From contig JAODGH010000033.1 in assembly GCA_025464325.1 (NCBI GenBank), positions 1 through 38,828 on the forward strand: a DNA stretch of 38,828 nucleotides, written 5' to 3'. The DNA is from Methanosarcinales archaeon (GTDB lineage: Archaea; Halobacteriota; Syntropharchaeia; Alkanophagales; Methanospirareceae). Of this stretch, positions 9,492 through 19,050 are shown piece by piece. The position numbers and the translations under genes are program-made. Under the pieces are notes generated by a model. It had not been told where the DNA came from, did no database searches, and was given only the letters and a program-made list of their open reading frames with translations. The first letter of the stretch is position 1. Each line of letters begins with the position of its first letter.

Positions 9492-9725
9492 TTATTTTCT
9501 TATATAAATCTCCTGTATCTGCTCTTCTATTCGCGAGGATACCAGCTCAGCAATCAGCTGGAGTTTATACTTCGCATCGGAATTTTCCAGGCTGTCCAGG
9601 TTACTCTTCGCATCCATTATCAGCTCTTTTGATAATGCAATTTAACCCCCTCCACTAACCGTTTATAAAAGATCATCGTATCACTCTCCAATCTATCAAG
9701 CCAGCATTTTATACCTCTGCCATAT
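9492..9725 (-). pseudogene. Frameshifted remnant of a small unknown gene
   Basis: On the minus strand one frame reads GRGIKCWLDRLESDT and then MIFYKRLVEGVKLHYQ to a stop. The next frame takes over with KELIMDAKSNLDSLE and runs to a TAA at 9492. Joining them at the AAAAGAGC stretch gives about 78 residues of plausible charged helical protein. The second part alone could start at an ATG at 9617 (41 aa). The family is not recognised. Confidence 0.4.
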
Positions 9726-9823
9726 AAAGAGACGATTTGTAATCACGTATAATTAAAAATAAACAGATAAAAACCGAAAATTTTAAAAACTGAAGATTCT
9801 ATAGTTCACTAAAGTGATTTAAA

Positions 9824-10317
9824 ATGATAACACCGTTGATACCAGAAGAGGGGGGTCCCCCAGATGGGATTTTGTGAGAAAAGACGATTTTTTAGTATTA
9901 TACAGGGGATTTTACGCTTACAAGCATTATACTGATGATTTACTCAGATACGGCATCGTACCGATGATATTTCCAAAGAAGAATTTTAACCTCGAAAAAG
10001 TGTTGAATAGCATTCGGCTTACCTTAAACTTCTTTAATGACAAAGCATACCGTATAAAGGAGAAAATACAGCATTTAAAGACTATTTTAAAGGTTTTTAA
10101 GCAGAATATCATTAAATGGGAGGTATTTAAGCCAAAGCGGTCTTTAATAGAGGATGTTTTTAAAGTAATAAAAGGTACATTTTCCTTAGATAAAATACAT
10201 AGATTTACACTGCCCTCTGTGACAAAGATCACTTCCCCTGGTGTCGTTTTGATTGGCATTGCTATTTCATTTGGTTTTAGAGATAAAAGAAGCCTCCAAA
10301 GGCTTGCTGAATGGTGA
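9824..10317 (+). pseudogene. Truncated IS4-like transposase
   Basis: The frame from about 9841 to 10317 encodes the C-terminal part of a DDE transposase of the type common in Methanosarcinales. It includes RGFYAYKHY, GIVPMIFPKKNF, FKPKRSLIEDVFK and a natural end at RSLQRLAEW. The catalytic N-terminal two thirds are missing. An ATG at 9824 opens a 17-codon frame (MITPLIPEEGG) that stops at 9875, possibly the original 5' end fused by an internal deletion. The region is AT-rich relative to its neighbours. No convincing terminal inverted repeats were found. Confidence 0.72.
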
Positions 10318-10383
10318 CGTTTTGGAGTGGGTTACTGTTTTTGTATCCGATTACTTCCGTCTCACGATGAGTGATGATAGCAA

Positions 10384-11229
10384 TTACTGTACCCTCCTAC
10401 CGCGATATGGTACCGGGATGTATTCCACACTTGGTCGTCTGCCCGCCGGCTGTGGATACAGATCCATCAGCGTATATACCTCATCTGGTAGCCCTTTCTT
10501 AACGGGAAAGCCCAGTTCCTGCGCATGTTCAAACGTTATGGGATAATCATGGGTCCAGCGACCGGAGGTAAGTACATCTGCAATCTCCTTCGCTTTATCT
10601 TCACCCAATCGATCCCTCACCAGTCCATATACGAATTCTTGCACCTGTGTGAGTGCTTTTCTTGATACATCCGCAAGTATAAGAGTCTCATCTTTTATCC
10701 TGTTCCGGTCCTTCTCCTCTATGATCTTGAGAATAGACGCGGCAGGATATTCGCCCAATTGCGGATCCACAGGTCCCAGTACGGCGTTCTCATCCATGAT
10801 GACCTCATCAGCTGCTAATGCCAGAAGCGTACCACCTGACATCGCATAATGGGGTATAATCACCCTTACCGGCGCCTCATGACGTTTCAATGCCAGTGCT
10901 ATCTGCTCCGCCGCGAGAACCAGCCCACCGGGCGTATGCAGTACGATATCGATTGGCATGTCCTTCGGTGTCAGCCGAATAGCACGAAGGACCTCTTCTG
11001 AATCCTCTATATCTATATATTTGAATACCGGTATACCGAGTATAGCCATCGCCTCCTGGCGATGTATCATCGTAATAACACGTGACCCTCTTTTACTCTC
11101 TATCTTCTGTATCACCTTCAGTCGTGCGGTATCCAGCAGTTTCTTCTTTATCACCGGTGACAGCATGACGAACATCATGAATAGCCAGAATATATTCCAC
11201 ATATCGCCCATCACGTCACTGCCATTCAT
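10384..11229 (-). CDS. Membrane-anchored ClpP-fold serine protease (SDH/DUF114 family)
   Basis: Archaeal ClpP/SppA-like protein of 281 aa. It has an N-terminal membrane helix (about 11-27), then a crotonase/ClpP fold with IVLHTPGG (96-102) and the nucleophile-type Ser131 in MSGGT, followed by DENAVLGPVDPQLG. Members are thought to be membrane-bound peptidases; substrates are unknown. I chose the ATG at 11229 because an upstream in-frame start (11304) would extend through the promoter region and into the divergent gene. Alternative ATGs exist at 11211 and 11202. Confidence 0.82.
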   Translation of the reverse strand: MNGSDVMGDMWNIFWLFMMFVMLSPVIKKKLLDTARLKVIQKIESKRGSRVITMIHRQEAMAILGIPVFKYIDIEDSEEVLRAIRLTPKDMPIDIVLHTPGGLVLAAEQIALALKRHEAPVRVIIPHYAMSGGTLLALAADEVIMDENAVLGPVDPQLGEYPAASILKIIEEKDRNRIKDETLILADVSRKALTQVQEFVYGLVRDRLGEDKAKEIADVLTSGRWTHDYPITFEHAQELGFPVKKGLPDEVYTLMDLYPQPAGRRPSVEYIPVPYRGRRVQ

Positions 11230-11251
11230 TTCTCTAAAAAGATAGATACAT

Positions 11252-11266
11252 TTACATTTAATGTAA
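11252..11266. promoter_or_regulatory. 15-nt palindrome between divergent genes
   Basis: TTACATTTAATGTAA has two perfect 7-bp arms around one central T. It is centred in the 47-bp gap between the protease (minus) and RFAP synthase (plus) start codons, so it could be a shared operator. A chance AT-rich palindrome remains possible. Confidence 0.45.
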
Positions 11267-11276
11267 TAGTAACGCA

Positions 11277-12296
11277 ATGAATGGGAGTGTATACGTAACT
11301 TCACCCAGTCGGCTACATTTTACGCTCATAGACCTGAATGGCGAGCTTGGCAGGATTGATGGCGGTATCGGTGTCGCATTGAATGAGCCGTCCTTAACGG
11401 TAAAGGTCACACCCGTGGATGATGCGGAAACGGAAGTGGATAATCCTCCTGCGATTATACCTGTACTGGAACGAATAAAGCGAGGATTCAAGCCGGGTTT
11501 GAAGTACCGCTATAAGGTCGAGATATTGAAGCCGTTACCGCATCATGTTGGGCTGGGCTCGCGTACACAGCTCTCTTTATGCGTGGCGAAGGCGATAAGC
11601 GTGCTTGAAGAACGGGAACTGACAACATTTGAACTCGCAGAACTGGTAAGTCGTGGTGGTACATCAGGTATCGGTACCGCAGCTTTTGACCGTGGCGGGT
11701 TCATACTCGATGGTGGACATCTCTTCGGTAGCGGTTATACCGGCACGGGAGTGAAACACACATTTATGCCTTCTTCTGCATCTAAGGTACCCCCACCGCC
11801 CGTTCTCTTCCAGTACCCGTTACCAGAAGACTGGTACTTCGTGATTGCCATCCCGGAAGTGAAGAGAGGCGCACATGGTACCGAGGAGATAGAGATATTC
11901 AAAAGATACTGCCCTGTAAGTGCCACAGAGGTGGAGAAGCTATGCAGAATCATACTGATGCGAGTACTGCCCTCGGTCATCGAGCGCGATATCTATACCT
12001 TTGGGGAGTGTCTATCGATGATACAGCGGATAGGCTTCAAGAAGATCGAGGTTGAACTCCAGCACAGTATAATAAAATCACTGTTCGAGTTCTTCGCATC
12101 GCATGCACTGGGGTACGGTATGTCCTCTTTTGGACCCGCAACTTACGGGCTGGTCAGAGGCGAGAAAGCGGCACGCGAACTCGTTCAATACACGCGCGAA
12201 TTCCTGGCAGAACGGCAGATAAAAGCGTCTGTCTTCCATTCATCCACAAATAATAAGGGTAGTGAAGTGATCCGCAGGTTCCATCTGCCTGCATGA
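11277..12296 (+). CDS. Beta-ribofuranosylaminobenzene 5'-phosphate synthase
   Basis: Catalyses the first committed step of tetrahydromethanopterin synthesis, joining 4-hydroxybenzoate (or p-aminobenzoate) with phosphoribosyl pyrophosphate, with release of CO2 and pyrophosphate. The 339-aa protein has the GHMP-type fold, with SRLHFTLIDLNGELGRIDGG at 11-30 and the glycine-rich HHVGLGSRTQLSL near 89-101. Its presence supports a methanopterin-using C1 pathway in this organism. It is divergently transcribed from the protease gene and faces pus10 convergently 60 bp downstream. Confidence 0.88.
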   Translation: MNGSVYVTSPSRLHFTLIDLNGELGRIDGGIGVALNEPSLTVKVTPVDDAETEVDNPPAIIPVLERIKRGFKPGLKYRYKVEILKPLPHHVGLGSRTQLSLCVAKAISVLEERELTTFELAELVSRGGTSGIGTAAFDRGGFILDGGHLFGSGYTGTGVKHTFMPSSASKVPPPPVLFQYPLPEDWYFVIAIPEVKRGAHGTEEIEIFKRYCPVSATEVEKLCRIILMRVLPSVIERDIYTFGECLSMIQRIGFKKIEVELQHSIIKSLFEFFASHALGYGMSSFGPATYGLVRGEKAARELVQYTREFLAERQIKASVFHSSTNNKGSEVIRRFHLPA

Positions 12297-12356
12297 CCTC
12301 ATTAGCTCCACACTCCATCGGTTTTCGTCCAGAATCGATGTCCGTGGGAGTCAGCA

Positions 12357-13589
12357 TTATAATTCAACATCAATAACATCCAGCTCCTTCACTTCTGCTT
12401 CTACCCCCAGCAGACCACTTAGGCTCGGGCTCGTACGACCGCCATCGCCCGATATCAGTTCCTTTACGTACAGACCACCATCACACTTCACTTCCAGTTC
12501 ACAGGTAGAGCCCGAATAGCCGACTAAATTCAGCTCGTAAATTCGTCGCCGCCGTACCAGGTCGGCTCTACGATGTACCACCCGCAGCGGTGTACGTTGC
12601 TCGATCATAGCACCATTGAGCTTCGTAACTGCATCCATCAGAGCTTCTTCTTTTACGGCTCTTCTTAGTTCCACCACCACCCGGTACGTCTTCCTTGCTT
12701 TCGCGTTCTTTATTCGGGCAACCATATCTCTGTCCACGTACCGCAGCGCTGTGACCGCCAGTTTCCCGTTATTATCCGCGTTGATCTTATCCTCGAGTGC
12801 CTGAAGATCCACGTGACGCCGGCTCGGTTCTTTCAATTCCACCACAAATGGTCGTCCTGAGCCGAGCATTCGAGCATCTATGTCCTCCCTGCCACTACCG
12901 TGCAGTATCATATCATCTGCGCCGAATTCATCAATAATGGACGTCTTTATCAATTCCTCGACCGATTCCGCATACATCTTACCCGTGAAGTTGCATCTCG
13001 CACAGCCCCTGCCCCGACATTCACGGCAGTACCATCTCGTCTGTGGTATGCCACGTTTGTATTTCAGATATCTACCGTAAATGAAGACCGGTTTCACATT
13101 TAATTCGATTTCATCGCGCCAGAGGTTCAATATAACGACGATATCAGGTTTTTCGAAATCCACACGCTTACCTGTTGCTCGTTCTATCCTCTTGCCCACC
13201 TCCCGGTTCAGTTCGGCTTTCAGTGGTTCTGCGAACACAGCACCCGTCAGTTCCCACATCAAATCCTCGTTCTCCATCAGCAGTCCGCTCACTTTCGTGC
13301 CCACCAGAAAAGAGTCATACTCATAGCGGTCTAACTTCTTCAGTGCGGCTTCCACCCACCTATCAAGGTCTGTGAATAGCCCGTTACAAAGCCAGCATTT
13401 GCCTGTCTCCAGTACCTCCCCGCTATCTGCGAGTAGCTCCTTCAGTATCTTCCCGCGCAACTCGTTCGATACACCCGAAGATATCTTCGCAAATTGCCTG
13501 CCCAGGCAGTGGTTGCAAATTGGTCCCTCACGTATTATCTTCCGTGCTATCTCCAGGATCTCCTCATTGTTCAGTTCGTCTCGCAGCAT
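12357..13589 (-). CDS. pus10: tRNA pseudouridine(54/55) synthase Pus10
   Basis: Makes pseudouridine at positions 54 and 55 of archaeal tRNAs. The 410-aa protein has an N-terminal THUMP-type region with Cys pairs (CNHCLGR, CWLC and CRECRGRGCARC) able to bind zinc, and a C-terminal catalytic domain. GREDIDARMLGSGRPF holds the catalytic Asp, and GGLYVKELISGDGGRTSPSLS is the closing motif. Length and order match archaeal Pus10. It stands alone, with about 70 bp to the next gene. Confidence 0.93.
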   Translation of the reverse strand: MLRDELNNEEILEIARKIIREGPICNHCLGRQFAKISSGVSNELRGKILKELLADSGEVLETGKCWLCNGLFTDLDRWVEAALKKLDRYEYDSFLVGTKVSGLLMENEDLMWELTGAVFAEPLKAELNREVGKRIERATGKRVDFEKPDIVVILNLWRDEIELNVKPVFIYGRYLKYKRGIPQTRWYCRECRGRGCARCNFTGKMYAESVEELIKTSIIDEFGADDMILHGSGREDIDARMLGSGRPFVVELKEPSRRHVDLQALEDKINADNNGKLAVTALRYVDRDMVARIKNAKARKTYRVVVELRRAVKEEALMDAVTKLNGAMIEQRTPLRVVHRRADLVRRRRIYELNLVGYSGSTCELEVKCDGGLYVKELISGDGGRTSPSLSGLLGVEAEVKELDVIDVEL

Positions 13590-13661
13590 CGACTATTTCT
13601 GGATTGAAGAACGACAAATATAAAATATAGCATAGCATAGCTAAACACATGCTGCCACTTA

Positions 13662-14777
13662 TCAGCCCAAACGCCAATATCCGTGTCTTCCCTGGCATCT
13701 GGTCTTCGCTTCTCTCATCACGGCACGCAGTATCTCCGTGGTCTCGTCCATTCTATGCCTGTCCACAGGATAAGGCACGCCATCTTTGCCACCAAACGCG
13801 AAAGAGAACTTGACCGGATCCCGCCAGCTCGGTTTCGTACCGTATATAAGCTCCGCAATGAGCGCTAAAGCCCGTACTGTTGCGGGTCCCACACCACGGA
13901 TAGCGATAAGTTCTTCAAAATTTGATGGCTGATTCTCGTATGCTGTGCGAAGCGCATCCCAGTTCACCCGTCTCGGTAGCCTTAACACGTGTAGCGATAC
14001 AGACTTATCATCTTTCTCGCTGGCATTGAAATTGAATAGGGTTCTCTGTCCCCTATCCCTCATCTTCAACCTGATATCGGATTCAAGCTCCTGATACAAT
14101 CGTTTCAGTTCTCTACCCTTGACCAGATCGAGAGAGACATCGCGGCATTCTCTGCTATCCCTTGCGGTCATATTCAGAACGTGATTGTGCGCAAACCCCA
14201 CGATACCACGGTGTGGTTCTTCCTCATACGTCTTAACAGCAGAAGATAGCCAGTGATATCGCCTTGCGTATCTATTACCGGGATTCATACCCTGCTGTAT
14301 CACCGCCCATTCGCCCTTCTCGGTGATGATCATCGAGTGATGATACAGCTGATAACCATCCTGAATACATGCATTATCCACCCTGGCAGATATTCTACTG
14401 ACATATTTCAGCTCCTCTATCCTGGCATCGCTGAGCCCCAGCTTTGTCCCTATCTCCTCTATATCCGATAACGTATTCAGCGATCTCTTACCTTTACCAC
14501 CGGCGATACCGATACCGAACTCTTCGGGTTCTATTACGGATTTCAATACACCACAGACCACCGTTGTGGTACCACTACTGTGCCAGTCATAAGCAAGCAC
14601 ACATGAGAGCGATTGGAACCATAGAGGGTCTGCCAGCCGCTCTACAACGCCATTGACACCGTACTCATCGACCATCAGCTCAAATATAGCATGAGCCAGG
14701 CTCTTCATACGCTTAACCAGCCAGTACGGTGCCGAGCCACCATGAAGTGGCAGATCAACCACGCCCGACCTGTTCAT
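13662..14777 (-). CDS. DUF763 domain protein
   Basis: A 371-aa protein of the conserved archaeal DUF763 family; function not established. The N-terminal GVVDLPLHGGSAPYWLVKRM is characteristic. A helix-hairpin-helix-like segment, ELIAIRGVGPATVRALALIAELI, near residues 292-314 suggests nucleic-acid binding. It overlaps the eL15 stop by one base (TAATG), so it is translated with the ribosomal protein and may act on RNA or DNA. Confidence 0.85.
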   Translation of the reverse strand: MNRSGVVDLPLHGGSAPYWLVKRMKSLAHAIFELMVDEYGVNGVVERLADPLWFQSLSCVLAYDWHSSGTTTVVCGVLKSVIEPEEFGIGIAGGKGKRSLNTLSDIEEIGTKLGLSDARIEELKYVSRISARVDNACIQDGYQLYHHSMIITEKGEWAVIQQGMNPGNRYARRYHWLSSAVKTYEEEPHRGIVGFAHNHVLNMTARDSRECRDVSLDLVKGRELKRLYQELESDIRLKMRDRGQRTLFNFNASEKDDKSVSLHVLRLPRRVNWDALRTAYENQPSNFEELIAIRGVGPATVRALALIAELIYGTKPSWRDPVKFSFAFGGKDGVPYPVDRHRMDETTEILRAVMREAKTRCQGRHGYWRLG

Positions 14778-15298
14778 TAAATCAGAGCACGTCCTTTTTT
14801 ACCTGCAGAAGTGAGCCCCCGAAAAGCTCGCCCTTTTTGACGAGCGATCCAGTTGAGGTTCTTATCAGACTTTATCATGGGGTTTGTGGGTTCGACAAGT
14901 ATCACCTCAAACCATTTACGTTTGCCGTCCTCTGCGACCCAGTATGAGTTGAGAACCTCCATGTTGGGATATTTGCGCGCTGCACGTTCCTCCGCGATAC
15001 GCTGCAGACTCTTGCGTGGATTGATCTTATGCACACCCATCCTCTTTGGTCTTCTGCCTTTTCTCGGTCTCTGCTTGCGCCTGCCACCACGTCTGACCTT
15101 AACTCGGACAACGATAATCCCTTTTTTCGCTTTATAGCCGAGAGTGCGGGCACGATCTATCCTCGTTGGATGCTCAATCCTGACAACTGCCGGCTCTCTT
15201 CGCCATTTTATGAGCCGTTCGCGCCGCAGCTCTCCCACATACGACTCATCCGGTCTCTTCCATGCTTCGCCTACATATTCATAAAAAGACTTTACCAT
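14777..15298 (-). CDS. rpl15e: Ribosomal protein eL15
   Basis: Large-subunit protein found in archaea and eukaryotes. The 173-aa protein is strongly basic with the family landmarks [50 protein letters not shown] and [18 protein letters not shown]. It is cotranscribed with the DUF763 gene and divergent from the LSm gene across a 110-bp promoter region. Confidence 0.97.
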   Translation of the reverse strand: MVKSFYEYVGEAWKRPDESYVGELRRERLIKWRREPAVVRIEHPTRIDRARTLGYKAKKGIIVVRVKVRRGGRRKQRPRKGRRPKRMGVHKINPRKSLQRIAEERAARKYPNMEVLNSYWVAEDGKRKWFEVILVEPTNPMIKSDKNLNWIARQKGRAFRGLTSAGKKGRALI

Positions 15299-15331
15299 CG
15301 CTCATCTACTCCCTGATACGATAAAATATAA

Positions 15332-15873
<542 letters not shown>

Positions 15874-15908
15874 TGATGCTGAACTGAGCTGAAACCGGTA
15901 AACAGCAA

Positions 15909-15994
15909 GCCGAGGTAGCTTAGTGGACAAAAGCGCCGGCCTTGAGAGCCGGTGTCCCTCACGGGACGCAAGGGTTCAAATCCCTTCCTCGGCG
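15909..15994 (+). tRNA. tRNA-Ser (anticodon UGA)
   Basis: The 7-bp acceptor stem GCCGAGG pairs with CCTCGGC, followed by discriminator G as expected for serine. The anticodon stem CCGGC/GCCGG encloses loop CTTGAGA (anticodon TGA). The long variable arm (GTCCC/GGGAC) is typical of tRNA-Ser. The T arm AAGGG-TTCAAAT-CCCTT is intact. No intron and no encoded CCA. It lies between eL37 and aIF2-beta on the same strand. Confidence 0.96.
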
Positions 15995-16031
15995 CTGTAG
16001 GCTTGATAATAATAGGAAGGACGCAGGAGAT

Positions 16032-16469
16032 ATGGAAGATTCGGAATATAAGGAGCTATTGGATCGGGCTTTTGGTATGCTACGGGAGAGCGCGAAGAGC
16101 AGTGATTCTCGATTTGTTATACCCCGTGCAAAGGTCTTTATCGAGGGTAAAACCACCATATTCGACAATTTCGACTCGATTTGTAATTACATCAATCGTG
16201 AACCCGAATATGTAATTAAGTTCTTGCTGAGTGAACTGGGCACTGCGGGCAAAATAGAAGGTAATAGGGCGATATTCCAGGGCAGGTTCTCTCCCGATGA
16301 GGTACAGCGGCAAATCCAGCGGTTCATACACGAATACGTGTTATGCTGGGAATGTAAGAAGCCCGACACACACTTCTCAAAGATGGAACGGGTATGGGTA
16401 CTGAAATGTGATGCCTGTGGCGCTATTAGACCGATAGCGAAGATAAAAAGTGGAGGGAGAAGGAAGTAA
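16032..16469 (+). CDS. Translation initiation factor aIF2 beta subunit
   Basis: Subunit of the heterotrimeric aIF2 that brings initiator tRNA to the ribosome. The 145-aa protein has the central alpha-beta domain (residues 25-95, with IEGKTTIFDNFDSICNYINR) and a C-terminal zinc ribbon with Cys105, 108, 126 and 129. Start at the ATG at 16032 behind CAGGAGAT; a longer frame opening at 15942 would run through the tRNA and is rejected. It ends 4 nt before the convergent marker-12 gene. Confidence 0.95.
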   Translation: MEDSEYKELLDRAFGMLRESAKSSDSRFVIPRAKVFIEGKTTIFDNFDSICNYINREPEYVIKFLLSELGTAGKIEGNRAIFQGRFSPDEVQRQIQRFIHEYVLCWECKKPDTHFSKMERVWVLKCDACGAIRPIAKIKSGGRRK

Positions 16470-16473
16470 CCTG

Positions 16474-17424
16474 CTATAACTCTACCGGGATACCCATTAT
16501 GGTTTTCTTACCGTAATATACATCCTTTGCAATCTCAGCACACCCGATAGCTGCACTGTACCGGGTTACCGTGTATAATTCCACTTTTTTGAAGCCCATG
16601 AGCCGACTTATACGGTCCTTAAATCGTCTCTTCTCTCCCTCTGAACCCGTCAGGAATACCGCATAGTCGGTTATACCGTAGTCGTGCATTACAACATGCA
16701 TCGCGGATAGTTCCATTGCAACGAGAAATGCCAGTGTATCAATAGCATGTACTACCCGCTTGCTCATGACACCCGCATTGGAAAAAGCTTCATTTGCACT
16801 CAATTTGCCAGCGTCTATATCACGTATCAGCTGCAGGTCAATAGGACCCTGACGAAGACCCGGAGCACCAATGCACGCATCTATACCACCGATTATCACT
16901 CCGTTCACCACACATATCGTCACCGTGTTGGAACTGACATCGGACATGACGAAGTTATCAAAACCTTTCTTATAGACATGATACGCAGCACCAACCTTCT
17001 CGGGACTGCCACAATGCGAGAAAAACTTCATTCTCGGATCTATATTATCACAATCGGCATGTAGTCCTGGTATAAGTATAACAGGCAGCCCCGCACCTTT
17101 TATAGCGTCAAATACGTTCGTACCTCCACCAACTATCGTGCCGGCACCACCCTCGCATCTCAAACCCCTGTCGGGCACGTTGTTCATATCCATTATCTTC
17201 GAGAAGCCGTCGCCCATCGAATAAGTCATTGCAATGAGTTCTATCGTATCTGTTCCCAGCCCTTTCTTGATACTGCTCACTATAGCATCCGGTGTCATTT
17301 CCGCTGCTTCACTGCGTAATAACTCGAAAATCTTCGCGGATTCCGTTACTGCATCTGTATTTACACCCGCATTTATACCCGCGAATCGTATTCCTGTAGT
17401 TCCATGGTCAACACCTACGAACAT
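16474..17424 (-). CDS. Methanogenesis marker protein 12
   Basis: A 316-aa protein matching the methanogenesis marker 12 family, found almost only in methanogens and related methane or alkane oxidisers. It looks like an ASKHA-fold (sugar kinase/actin/Hsp70) protein: GVDHGTTGIRF at residues 4-14 is a phosphate-1-like loop, and SDVSSNTVTICVVNG and GGIDACIGAPG follow. The biochemical role is unknown. The ATG lies 10 nt inside the UPF0179 gene, so the two are cotranscribed. It supports placing the organism among methyl-coenzyme-M-reductase-bearing archaea. Confidence 0.85.
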   Translation of the reverse strand: MFVGVDHGTTGIRFAGINAGVNTDAVTESAKIFELLRSEAAEMTPDAIVSSIKKGLGTDTIELIAMTYSMGDGFSKIMDMNNVPDRGLRCEGGAGTIVGGGTNVFDAIKGAGLPVILIPGLHADCDNIDPRMKFFSHCGSPEKVGAAYHVYKKGFDNFVMSDVSSNTVTICVVNGVIIGGIDACIGAPGLRQGPIDLQLIRDIDAGKLSANEAFSNAGVMSKRVVHAIDTLAFLVAMELSAMHVVMHDYGITDYAVFLTGSEGEKRRFKDRISRLMGFKKVELYTVTRYSAAIGCAEIAKDVYYGKKTIMGIPVEL

Positions 17425-17855
17425 CTATACCCGGTTTCTCGTTTCAATTCCACCAGTTTCAACCCGCCCGGTAGATCATCCAGTACATCCACAACCACGC
17501 ATCTATCACCTTCTACAAGCCCTGCTGGATGACTTAAATCATGCAGTGCAGGTTCACAATCCACCGGTTTGAATACGATCTTCGACCCTTTAACCGCATA
17601 TTTCGCATCAACTATCGCTTTAATCGGCGGTTCTATTACCTCAACGACCGAGACACCGCCTTCGTGTACGTAACACTCATGCCTGATATCCTCCCTTATC
17701 TTCACCACCCGGTACCTCCTGCCAATTTCGAGGTTAGCACACGCCTTCTTCAATCTGCATTCTTCACACTTATTTGCCATGCCGAGGAATACGAATTCTT
17801 CACCCTCCTTCGCCAGCTTCTCGCCTATCAGCGTTACTATTCTACCAGCTTCCAT
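17415..17855 (-). CDS. UPF0179 family protein
   Basis: A conserved euryarchaeal protein of unknown function, 146 aa from the ATG at 17855, which has AGGG six nt upstream (the ATG at 17861 adds two residues). Conserved landmarks are VTLIGEKLAKEGEEFVFLG, then CEECRLKKAC, then HECYVHEGGVSVVEV. Cysteines at CxxCxxxxxC plus later Cys and His residues could hold a metal or Fe-S centre. It overlaps marker 12. Confidence 0.85.
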   Translation of the reverse strand: MEAGRIVTLIGEKLAKEGEEFVFLGMANKCEECRLKKACANLEIGRRYRVVKIREDIRHECYVHEGGVSVVEVIEPPIKAIVDAKYAVKGSKIVFKPVDCEPALHDLSHPAGLVEGDRCVVVDVLDDLPGGLKLVELKRETGYRCS

Positions 17856-17880
17856 ATTCATCCCTGTCTAATCAATTAAT

Positions 17881-17902
17881 TGATTGATTGATCAATCAAT
17901 CA
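17881..17902. repeat. 22-nt perfect palindrome across the egsA stop
   Basis: The sequence is its own reverse complement: three TGAT-type units meet three ATCA-type units at a central GATC. It covers the last codons and stop of egsA, just upstream of the UPF0179 start. It could form an 11-bp cruciform or hairpin acting as a terminator or operator. Confidence 0.55.
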
Positions 17903-18971
17903 CGCCAGTGGCAATAGCGAGCCTCTCCGCTGCCTCTTGCGTCAGACCGGATTCGCCAAGAATCGTATATCGTTCGGGATTGATCTTGTGCGCGGTAGTA
18001 AGTGCCTCGATGATGTGCTCTTCCTTTATACCCAGCTCCTTCGCGGTCGTTGGTGCGCCAATCTCTTTCAGCGTATCACGGATCAGCTGCCAGTTGTTAT
18101 CACCGTATAGATAAGCCATCATTATGGTACCGACACCACACTGTTCGCCATGTAACGCCGGTCTGTCCACGATCATATCAAGAGCATGGCTGAACTTATG
18201 TTCAGAACCCGATGCAGGCGCTGAAGTGCCTGCTATGCTTATTGCCACGCCGCTTGATACCAGTGCCTTTACAACCGTCCATACCGCGCTTTCATCACGC
18301 TTCTTTATCTCTTTCGCCTTCTCCATTATCATGTTGGCGGTCATCTCTGATAGTGCCGCGGCATAACTGCTGAATTCGGCATTCTGCAACCTCTGAGCCA
18401 GTTGCCAGTCGCGTACAGCGGTATAGTTTGCGATTATATCACCACAGCCCGCAGCGGTAAACCTGAAGGGAGCGGAGTATATTATCTTGGTATCGGCGAC
18501 GACCGCGAGAGGCGCCTGTGCCTCCCGCGATACCGGACTGTTTCCGTTTTCACCCCTTATCGAAGCCCGGGGCGATGCTATACCGTCATGTGAGGCAATG
18601 GTAGGAACCGAGATAAAGGGGATACCGAGTTCAAAAGAGGCTATTTTGCCTGTGTCTATAATCGTACCGCCACCAACGCTTAGTATAAATCTGCTTTTAT
18701 TCTCCCTCGCGATATTTTCCACGTTATATATACTCTCACGGCTTATAGTCGGCACCTCCACCAGTTGCACATCATAACCCGAATCGGCAAGGATTTCTGT
18801 CACCTCCCCGCCTATCTTCCTCGTATAATGCACCCCTGTAACCACAAGGGCATCGCCTCGCAACCCGAGGTGTCGACATACACGGCTGATCTCTTCCAAT
18901 ACGCCGTGACCCACAATAAGGTCCCTCGGTAGTTGCATCCACTTCACCTTCGCAAAAGCTTCTGGTTCCAT
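17892..18971 (-). CDS. egsA: Glycerol-1-phosphate dehydrogenase [NAD(P)+]
   Basis: Reduces dihydroxyacetone phosphate to sn-glycerol-1-phosphate, setting the stereochemistry of archaeal lipids. It has QLPRDLIVGHG near the N-terminus, the NAD-binding SVGGGTIIDTGK, and zinc ligands in GCGDIIANYTAVRDW (Asp), SGSEHKFSHALD (His) and LHGEQCGVGT (His). I use the ATG at 18971 (359 aa); a GTG at 18986 adds five residues. The gene ends with codons that form the palindrome at 17881-17902. Confidence 0.95.
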   Translation of the reverse strand: MEPEAFAKVKWMQLPRDLIVGHGVLEEISRVCRHLGLRGDALVVTGVHYTRKIGGEVTEILADSGYDVQLVEVPTISRESIYNVENIARENKSRFILSVGGGTIIDTGKIASFELGIPFISVPTIASHDGIASPRASIRGENGNSPVSREAQAPLAVVADTKIIYSAPFRFTAAGCGDIIANYTAVRDWQLAQRLQNAEFSSYAAALSEMTANMIMEKAKEIKKRDESAVWTVVKALVSSGVAISIAGTSAPASGSEHKFSHALDMIVDRPALHGEQCGVGTIMMAYLYGDNNWQLIRDTLKEIGAPTTAKELGIKEEHIIEALTTAHKINPERYTILGESGLTQEAAERLAIATGVID

Positions 18972-19050
18972 TACTTTTACGCTCACTTCCTTTTACCTAT
19001 TGGATATGAGATACGTATCTTTAAAGCTTTCTTTAACCACCTTTACGATC

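Noticed and set aside
9841-9873. GGGGGGTCCCCC as an IS terminal repeat
   Set aside because: No matching copy is found after the transposase stop, so it cannot be called an element end.
15942-16031. Upstream start for aIF2-beta
   Set aside because: It would translate through the tRNA-Ser gene; the ATG at 16032 has its own RBS and matches the family start.
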